A stretch of DNA of 64,000 nucleotides from Gaeumannomyces sp. JS-464 (taxonomy: Eukaryota; Ascomycota; Sordariomycetes; Magnaporthales; Magnaporthaceae): positions 7,378,001 to 7,442,000 of the forward strand of contig NGZR01000003.1 of NCBI GenBank assembly GCA_002197995.1, in the 5' to 3' direction. Below are positions 55,105 through 64,000 of the stretch, in pieces. The notes below the pieces were generated by a model. The model searched no databases. It saw nothing but the letters and a program-made list of their open reading frames with translations, and was not told the DNA's origin. Each line of letters begins with the position of its first letter. Positions within the stretch are counted from its first letter, which is position 1. The translations under genes were made by a program, and so were the position numbers.

Positions 55105-55260
55105 ATTTGTCCGAAGGCTGGTCCCTCGAACCCTATAATTTGTTTTACAAATCGGCCAGGGACTAAGGGACTAGAATTTCTTCAGTTTGGGACGGCCATC
55201 GGTTTTAGCCACATAGGCGAAGCATGAGCCACAGTGGGACAGTTAGGAAATTGTAAACTT
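55105..55260 (-). repeat. Second short inverted copy of the repeat core
   Basis: GGCTGGTCCCTCGAACCC-TATAATTTGTTTTAC recurs here 496 bp after its copy at about 54620. The following GACGGCCATCGGTTTTAGCC matches, inverted, the unit near 60,220-60,260 and not the other copy, so it represents another subfamily. Confidence 0.65.
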
Positions 55261-55311
55261 AAATGCATGTAAACCTATGTTTAAGTTCCAGTGGTTAAAA
55301 TTGTACCACGT

Positions 55312-55582
55312 AACGTTCTATTTAAACTTGCACCACAGCGCCGCAGGCCTTTAGCAGGACTACGTTATTGGGTATGGGCTGGCCCATGACACCAGAGCGG
55401 AGCGAAAATGTTTAAAAATTATTAACCAGTAATGTAAATGAATAAAGTGGAGACAAATGTAAATTGAATTATGTGTAAACGGCAGTAAGGTTGGGAATAG
55501 CCTTATGTAAGTGTTACGGGCTTTGCCCCTACCCAGTTCCGTAGTCCTGCCTGGTTAGTGGTGCAAGTTTAGGTAAAACGTT
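55312..55582. mobile_element. MITE-like element with terminal inverted repeats
   Basis: The left end AACGTTCTATTTAAACTTGC, followed by ACCAC, matches the reverse complement of the right end (AACGTTTTACCTAAACTTGC, ACCAC). Inner parts (GCAGGACTACG, ACTGGGTA-type) also pair. 271 bp, no coding capacity. No clear target-site duplication is seen. Confidence 0.6.
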
Positions 55583-56400
55583 TTTTTCGTCGTGCAAGTT
55601 AAATCACTTTACTTTTAAAACAAGGTTAACTGCGAATCATTTATCTCTAGCTCCCGCTATGCAATCCTTAATCGATACCATAAATTACTTTTATTTACCG
55701 AGGTTTGTTTTATTTGCGTTGCTTCCGCGACCTTTTGGTCCTTTAACCACTTTAAGAACTGGGTTGTGGGAAATTAACGGCACGTGCTTAAAGGATTGTT
55801 AGTTAGCTTATTCGCTGCATAAAGCTATTCCCACATTTGCTTACCTTTCTATTGTTAATTACAACGCGGCCACCACCGCCATACCCTTCGAACCCTTATC
55901 CGTAGTCGTAAACGAATTGGAATATGGGAATCCACATCGGGTGCCGCCGAAATTCCACAGGGCAAACACTCCAATACTGCCACTGGTAACCCTAACTTCC
56001 GTCCTCGTTCTTTATATACTTAACAAAGCAAATACAGCCTTCCGGCAACACAAACTGGCCAGCCCCCAACGCTAACTGGATTCCGCCTACTGGTGCCCCT
56101 GCCCTTTGTTCCACTGCGACATTTAAAAGGTTTGCCCCCTGCTCCGGTAAAGGGTTGCAAGGGTCGGTCGACGATGCCGCCATGCTAATCACTTTATCCA
56201 ATTAGCTGCCGCCAAACTCCACTCCTAATGGCCCTATTACTTACGTTAGTTGCTTTACTTAACCTTTTGCGCTGTAAGGTTTTTGGGTTTAGCGCTCGAT
56301 GCTATTTAGATTTCCGGATGCAAGGGATGTCGGGATTTAATCCTGTCCCCGATTTTTAAACGTGCTTTGCTGCTTTTTTTTAAATCGCAAAACCGGCCAA
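55583..56400. other. AT-rich spacer between the inverted arms, no gene recognised
   Basis: Part of a repeat-derived block. The only longer frame (about 70 codons, minus strand, 55992-56201) has no resemblance to a known domain. Confidence 0.4.
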
Positions 56401-59400
56401 CCGTGCCACTGCGTAAACATTGCATTTGTGCTTTAATGTTTGCACCTAATCGTACGCTTTCGCTAATGCTGCGTAAACACTTCGTAAATCCAACTTAATA
56501 TGGAAATCCTCTCGTTATTCGTCCAAACCTTGTTTATAATGCACGAAGCCATTTGGCTTTAATGTGCTGCTTTAACTCCGTTTGCCTTTTTGCCGCTTCC
56601 AATCGCGACGCGCTCCATTTGGCCCATTTAACCCATCGTTTAACTTTTTAAAATTAACTTTTATTAAATGCTCCTTTGCATATGGGGTGTCCCTTTTTTA
56701 ATAAATTTGGTTAATCGGGATAAATTGCCACCGTTTAACTCCACCGTTTTATAGCTTATATGTGGCACTTTACCCCGTTGTGGTTTTGTGCTTATTTATG
56801 TTTACCCGTCCAAATCGAAGAATAAATTCTGGTCCTTTAGTTTTTGGGCGATTCGTAAAACAAATTATAGGGTTAAGGGGACCACCCCTTATACGGATTG
56901 CTTTTACTCCTCCTTGCAGTCGTTAAACAATATCTCGCCAGCTCGACACAATCTCCTCCGTTAATAAAAGTGTCCAGCACTTTTATTCGCTGCGCTCATT
57001 TTCCCTTCGGTCGGCCATATCGCTACGTTCCAACTCCCCCTAATCGAACAATTTACTCCGTTTATATCGCTTCGCTCCATCCTCGCCAGCTCGAACCACA
57101 CTATCCACTTACTACGTTCGTTCCCCATATAAGGTTATTCCCAACATTTAATTACACACATAATTTTATTACTCCTTACGTTATTATTAAATATTTACGT
57201 AAGCTCCGGTGTTACAAACTGCGTCCGTACTTTAGCTCCCAATTTTTACCTGGTTTTAATAAGCAATTTAAATTACTAAAAAAGCATTACATTTACATTA
57301 CGCTGCATTTAGGCACATTTACTTAGGTTTACTTAATTTTATACAATTTACATTTATTTACATTTAAAACTATTTATAACTAACGAATGTTTGCATAGGT
57401 AATAATCCGCACATTTTTAACTCGGCCTCCTTTAATATCACCCGCCTTTCCAATCGATAACACAACCCGAGGTCGAACACTATACATAAAATGATAATTA
57501 TTTTTTTCCGTTAAACCATTTGCAAATGAAATCTCGCGTTCGATTTTAACATAAACTACAAAATCGCTTTTTAAAGCCTAGCTAACAACTCCGTTTTCAC
57601 CAGCAGCCGCTAGCATAAAAACCTTAACCGATTCACGCTTAAAAATTATTGCTTTAACAGCAAGATTCCTCCTCACTTTTAATGTGCGAACATACCTAAA
57701 CAACTTTAAATTTAGCTTATAGCCAAACATTATCCCGTCCCTGCCAAGCTGTTTAATAACTCCGTTGCAAAACTGCTGCAAATGATAATTAGTAAACGTT
57801 AGCATTACCTGCTTCGAATTAGCACGGCCAAACAGTATTTCGCCCGAGTTAACGTCCAAATCACAACACCTTATCCCGACAAATGTAAGCGCTTCCACGC
57901 ACAAAACCTTTAACTCCGCTGCTTGCTAATAAATAACGCTAAATTCCAGCTTAGCACTAAACAACCAAATAACATAATACCCAGCACGTTGCATTGCCAC
58001 CCGCAGCAAAAACGTAACCGGCACCTGAAAATTCTGCTGCTTCGCCTTCGCCCCTAACGAATAAAACACCACTGGCCTAGTTACAGTAAATGCTAAACTT
58101 ATAAACGGGCTATACTTGGAAATCCGTTCCAACTTTTCCACCTTTACTATAAGGGATTTACTTATTTATCCCTTATATTTAAACTTTTTACTAATGTAGC
58201 GCTTTTTTGGCAATTTACGCCCTTTGGAATACCCAGTATTCCAGCTTTTGCCGTAGCCACGATACCATAATTAACCACCCGTCCCGGACTTTTTGTACCG
58301 TAAGTATGCTATTACTACTTCGCCGTTACTTGCTGCGCTGCGATTACCTAAAGGGATAAATATAAGGAAAAAAGCGAAAACCCAACTTTTGCTGCCTTTT
58401 AGGGGGTAAGCCTGCTTATATATACCAAGTGTAAACCCGCTCCTCTTTTATCGCTCCCCCTTTTAAAAACCCGTTACGCCACTTCGTTGCTCCTTTTTTA
58501 TATGTGGCACGGGCGCCCATTTCGTAGCTGTGTGCTTAGCAATAAATTTGAAATCGGGAAGCAAAGCTGGTCCCTTAATCCCTAAGCAATCCGTAAAACA
58601 AATTATAGGGTTAAAAGGACCAGCCTTTCATACAAATCAGCATGGTGCATCGCTGCGCTTAACACTATCTCCTTTTGTTAACTCGAGTGTCCAGCACTTT
58701 TATTGGTTTCCTTTGTCGCCCTTTCCCTCCGGTCGGTTATTTCGCTCTGCTTAATTAATTTCACTTTATTCGAACAAATTCGTTCCACTTATTATCGCTA
58801 CGCTCCTAATCGCTCCGCTCCCATAACACTATCCATTTATTACGTTCGTTCCCCACCTAAGGGCATTCCTAACCTTTTTGCCTTTATTTACACATACAAT
58901 TTTAATTACTTTCCACTTTACTTATTTAATTACTAGTTTATTATTATTAAACACTTACGTTCCATTCCGGTGTTATAACTGCCGTTATACTGCATTTCGT
59001 AATCCTGCTTAAAGCTTGCGGCGCTATCGTGCACATTTACATTATTAAATACATTACTTAATTTTTATCACTTTGCATTTGGGCTTAGCTTTGCACCCAT
59101 TTAATTTCATTTTAAAACTTTTAGTTTGTATACAATGCTATTTTTATACCGCACTCCGTCCTTAAACCACTTTTCCTTTTTTTCATTTACATTACAGCTT
59201 TGCAGCACTTTTGCCTTATTAATAACGTTATACTTACTTTAAACATGCATTTTAAAATTACTACAAGCGAACATAAAAATGTAAAACACATTTCCTAACG
59301 GAACGGGTCCTTGCATCCCTAACTCCCCGATTTTATTTACCAAAACTTCACAATAGTTTACACTATAGTAATTACTTATAAAAAAGGCGAACTTTTTCAG

Positions 59401-62400
59401 CTCCCGCTTTTCCGCCTTTAGCGATTGTTTAAAACCTTGCATAATTACCCTTTGGTTAGCAAAACATTAAATGTGCACACGTGTACAAATACTTACGATA
59501 CGAGCTTATACACGCAAAACAAGCTAGTTCCACCAGCAATAAACTCCGCAAATTTACATCCGTATTAACCCACAGCCGATAAACCTTATCCAACTTTTAG
59601 CCGTTAAAGTACAACCGCTGCTTCGCGTTTATCCAATTACAGCCGGTTTCCTTCCATAACCGATAACAACACCATAAACCAGCCTTTGCCGAGTTAACCT
59701 ACGCAAAAACTGCATTAATAAAAGCAATAAGCTTAACGATAAGCTTGCTATTGTAAGGGCACCAAGCCCTTTTATTTACTCCGTTTACGGCATTAAACCC
59801 ATGCATGCTTTGCTAAAAACATTATTACGTACCTCCGGCTACTTTAATTATTGCTGCATAAATAGTTACTTAACCGTTTGCAACCACCGGTTTTTACTAC
59901 TATGTAAAAATTTAAGATTTCACTTCCTGTTTACGGGGGACTGTCCTTTTATATGCTTTTCCGCTGCTCCTTTTATCACTAACTTATTTGGGGTCCTCCT
60001 ATAGCTTTACACTTGGCTTTTTACTGCGTTCTATAACATTTTATGCCTTCCACTAGTTAAACATTCCCTTTAATCCACTCGCTTTTACTTTTTTGCACTT
60101 TTGTGCCTATGCTTTAGCTCCACAGCCTTTATTGGATGTTTATTAGGCGGTTGCTCCGCTTAATCTTATTGCGCCACGCTCCACTGCTTCGTTCCTAATG
60201 TCCCACTATGGCTTATGCTTCGCTTATATAGCTAAAACCGATAGCCGTCCCAAGCTAAAGAAATTCTAATCTTTTAATCCCTGGCCGATTTGTAAAACAA
60301 ATTATAAGGGTTAAGGGACTAGCCTTTACACGGATCGCTAAAGTGCTTCGCTACGCTTAACACATTGTATTTCGCCAGCTTAATACTATTTCCTCCGTCG
60401 ACCCGAGTGTTTAGCACTTTTATTAGCCTCTTTCGTCGTCCTTTCCCTCCGGTTAATTAGTCGCCTTCCCCTCCTCCGCTCCGACTTACTTTGTTCGAAC
60501 AAATTCGTTCCACTTATGGTCGCTTCGCTCCCCCTCCTTTCGGTCGGTAACACTATTCGCTCCTTCCGGTCGCTACCCCATATAAGGTTATTTACAACTT
60601 TACTACCGTCCTTTTGTTATACATTTACATTACTAGCTTTATCACTTATTTACACCATTAGCTTTATTACTTATTTACATTACTGGCTTTATTACTTATT
60701 TTATCATTCCTTACGTTATATTTAAACACCTTCGCAAACTCCGGTGTTACAAACTTCGTCCGTATTTAAAACCCTAGTTTTTAACCATCTTTTGCTAAGC
60801 ATTGGGGAATAAAACATTTCTTTCGTGGTATTTATTAAATCACTTTGCATTTAAGCTTACGTTTATATGCACATAACTAATTACTGGACTACGTTTATAA
60901 TTTGCATTAAATTCCCTAATTAGGCTATTATATAAGGCTATTTACAACATTACTGCTTATACCATTTAATATACATATAACGTCGCATCCCGGCTCCGCT
61001 TTTGCCCTCCCCGTATATTGCTAACTACCGTTTCCAGCTCCGCATACTTTCCTTTCGAACATTTCCATCCACTTTAAGGAATTACCTTCCTTTCGGGTAG
61101 CATTACTAAACTTTTTTGCCATTAAACCTCCTAATGTCCACAACATAATGCCGTTATTAAAATAAAATCCTTACGATACACCTTTCGGTACCCAGCTTTC
61201 AGCTCCCCTTTTTCCAAAACAAATGTACTCCATTATATAACGTTATCCATCCTTGCAACCTGCACATATACTAAAACGTTAGCATTACCGTGCATTAGCA
61301 TACAAAAAGTATGCTTACTTAATCCCGTGCCTTGCTTTTATAAGCAGCTAGTATTTTATCCAATGCAGCATCGAAGCTACTACTACTACCGCTAACCGAC
61401 GGCTTAACCACCTCGCTTTCCTTTAGTTCGAATTCGATATTTCCGTAATCGTTAAACGGCATATTTGCCATTAATACATTTTGCTTCGCTATGTTTACAA
61501 CCCTTACTAATCGTAAAAAATGCCAACCCAACTTTAGCCACTAAACTTAACGTTAAACTTTTAATGCTATGCAAAAGGATTTCATTTTTGCTTTTTATGC
61601 ATTTCGCTTTGCTTAAATGCTGCTTCGTAAAACCGCGTAAATACCAGTGCCACCTTAGCGTCGCTCCCCTTTTAGCTCCTTATTTTGCTCCATTAAGTTG
61701 CGTAAACATAACCACTCCCCCGTAACTGGTGCTTTGCCTCGCTTACGCTCGCAATTATGCTTACTTTGCACCCCGCTGCCACTTTTAACAGCTCGTCGTC
61801 CCTTTAATCCTCGGTCCCTAACTTCGGGCCCCTTTTGGGTTTTATTACTGCCCGCCCCTTTTTGTAATTAAGTTGTCGGGGTTGTGCAAACCTCGTTCCG
61901 CTTCACTTTGTGGCTTTACTTTTTTATAACTGCATATAATAGGGCTTTACCCGCCACAATGCTTACTAACCGCTACCCGTCCAAATTAAAAAATGAATTT
62001 TAGTTTTTTAATCCTTAAGCGATCCGTAAAACAAATTATAAGGGTTAAAAAACCAGCCTTTACACGGATTAACAAACTATTCCGGTGTTTTACGCCGACA
62101 ATGTTTCCTTCCAATCGATACCGTTTCCTTCGTTAACCCGAATGTTTAGCACTTTTTTAGCCTCCTTCGTCGTTTTTTCCCTCCGGTTAATTAACTCGCT
62201 CCGCTTACATAAACTCGCTTTGCTTGGACAATTTACTACGTTTATAATCGCTAGCTCCTAACCCTTTTTTTATCGGGTTAACATTATTTAATCGCTTCGC
62301 TCCTTCCTTTCCGTAAAGCTATTTACATTTTTGCTACCTTTACTTTTACTATATAATTTTAATTACTTTCCACTTTACTTAATTACATTACTATTTACAT

Positions 62401-64000
62401 TACTTATTTAAATTACTAGTTAATAATTTTTAAACACCTTCGCTTCGCTATAATATTATGAACTTTATTTATACCTAATTCCGTAATTACCCCGGGTTTT
62501 TATAAATAGTTTAAAATGAAACGTTACATGGCATAATTTAAATTACTTGCATTTGGGTTACACTTTTACATAAATACAATTTTATAATAATGCATATCCT
62601 TCCATTTTTATCACTTTGCATTTACGTTTACGCTTGCTTACATTATTAAATTTTACACCGCGCTTTACATTTACACTTTATTTAATTTACATTTGCGTTA
62701 TTACTTATTCCTTAATCGGGTCGATTTATAAAGGTATTTATAACATTACTACCGTTAAACCGAATTATAAGCTTTAAGCTTTGCTTACACCGCTTATTAC
62801 ATATAACCTCGCATTTTAACTTCGTACATTTTTAAAATAAACATTATCGTCCATTTCGGGGAAATAACCTCCTTTTAAAACGCATTACTAAACCATTTTG
62901 CCATTAAACACAACTTTACAATATTGCTTACCACAATGTCCTTTAATAAACTAAATTTACGTTTAAATCCTTACGAATATTAATTTGCTACCTTTTGCAT
63001 TAAGCATTTACCAGATTTTATACTAATAAAAACCTACCGCGCATACATTAAATAACCTCCACCGGTTGCTTAACAAAAATAAATACCGTTTTACGCTGCT
63101 TACTTAACACGTAACTACACGTTTAACCGAAAAGCAATCCCGACAATATAAGTGCGAAATACTAATACATCGCTGCCCGTTCCATTATTTGCTTTTTTTC
63201 CATTTTCGTTCCATTAAATTAATTACTTTCGACTACCTTATATCTTATTACAAATGCATACCTTATAAAAAGGTTAATATTAACGTAAGCAATTACTTGT
63301 ACTTGCTGCTTTACTTATCCGTTATATAAGCTGCTTACTTTTTGCTATGTAAAAGGGAAGGATTTTAGTTCTTTTAAAATGCCGCATATCGTCCTTTTAT
63401 ATTTAACTGTAAAGCTGCTAACTTACTTGCTCCTTTTAATATGGCCTCCCGTATCCACTTTTTGCTCTTTTTGCTAGCGCTATTACCTTTTAGCCTTTAC
63501 TTTATGCCTTATTCCATTTAATCCATTCGTTTTTACTCGTTAAACCCCGTTTATGCTTTATTACGCACATTTCGCATCTTTTTAATTGGATTTTAAATGG
63601 CGATGCTCCGCACTTACTTCATTAGTTTTACTACTTCGTTATTATTAAATGCACCTTATCGCTTTGCTTTTTATGCTTATCGTAAAATTTAAAAGTCGGG
63701 AAACTAAAGTTAATCCCTTAATCCCTTAATTCTTAATTAATCCGTAAAACAAATTATAGGGTTCGAAAAACCAGCCTTCGGATAAATCGGCTTTACTCCT
63801 TTTTACGGTCGTTAAATAATATCTCGTTCCACTTCGACTATTTCCTCCGTCGATTCGAATGTTTAGCACTTTTATTAACCTCCTTCGTCGTTTTTTCCTT
63901 TTGGTTAATTAACTCGTTCCGCTTAATTAATTTCACTTTATTCGATTAAATTCGCTCCGCTTATCCCTCCCTTCGGTCGGGTAATAGTGTTTACTCCCTT
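56400..64000. repeat. Head-to-tail array of about 1.72-kb AT-rich units (RIP-mutated), open to the right
   Basis: The marker CGTAAAACAAATTATA recurs with AAAACAAATTATA starting at 56857, 58595, 60294, 62028 and 63746, intervals 1738, 1699, 1734 and 1718. About 100-120 bases after each marker comes TGTyyAGCACTTTT-ATT, and about 350-400 bases after it CTTCGTCG/TTCCGGTGTTA-type text in four of five. ATTACTAAAC-TTTTGCCATTAAA recurs at +823 and +869 in units 3 and 4. The units are strongly TpA-rich. No frame longer than about 140 codons exists and none resembles a protein family. The array continues past the window. Confidence 0.78.

Noticed and set aside
54513..64000. Ribosomal DNA or a CRISPR-like array
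   Set aside because: No rRNA-like conserved blocks were noticed, and the 1.7-kb period is far too long for CRISPR. Units differ along their length.

Overview
The window is nuclear DNA from a filamentous ascomycete (Pezizomycotina, most likely Sordariomycetes; I cannot go lower). The evidence is genes of several short exons with 45-110 nt introns, a GC-rich gene space interrupted by AT-rich mutated repeat blocks, and typical families: hybrid histidine kinase, Zn2Cys6 regulator, rhodopsin/PTH11-like membrane protein, AA11-like LPMO, HET-domain and DUF7708 proteins, mitochondrial sulfide:quinone oxidoreductase.

Layout. 1-31 kb is gene-rich: secreted DUF1996 protein, tRNA-Leu(UAA), lipocalin-like protein, a large hybrid histidine kinase, a small conserved protein, dipeptidyl peptidase V, a rhodopsin-domain membrane protein, a secreted FAD oxidoreductase, an MFS sugar transporter divergent from a Zn2Cys6 regulator, a GH5 glycosidase, a damaged uncharacterised gene, a sterol C24-methyltransferase, an uncharacterised protein, an AA11-like LPMO with a C-terminal chitin-binding-like module, and a small secreted DUF7888-like protein. 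32.1-36.2 kb holds two related TIR transposons (one with a decayed MULE-type transposase, one internally deleted), each with a target-site duplication. 36.5-37.8 kb is a seven-helix-type membrane protein. 39.9-52.2 kb is an island of self/non-self-recognition-type genes (HET, DUF7708, AAA ATPase, amidoligase, ankyrin), nearly all carrying TAG/TAA/TGA stops of the C-to-T/G-to-A kind; a sulfide:quinone oxidoreductase inside the island lacks such stops. 52.5-54.5 kb has an AIG2-like gene and a secreted SGNH/GDSL esterase. From 54.5 kb to the end lies AT-rich repeat DNA: an inverted repeat, a small MITE-like element and a head-to-tail array with a period of about 1.72 kb running off the window.

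Two kinds of damage must be kept apart. Many otherwise well-conserved genes (kinase, DPPV, MFS, GH5, SQR and others) are broken by single-base shifts, mostly one base short in G/C runs, which looks like sequencing or assembly error. The recognition island instead carries in-frame stops that look like repeat-induced point mutation (RIP).

Working together: the secreted DUF1996, DPPV, LPMO, GDSL and GH5 products suit polymer and peptide breakdown. The divergent MFS/Zn2Cys6 pair next to the FAD oxidoreductase and GH5 could be a small co-regulated uptake or metabolite module, which is inference only.
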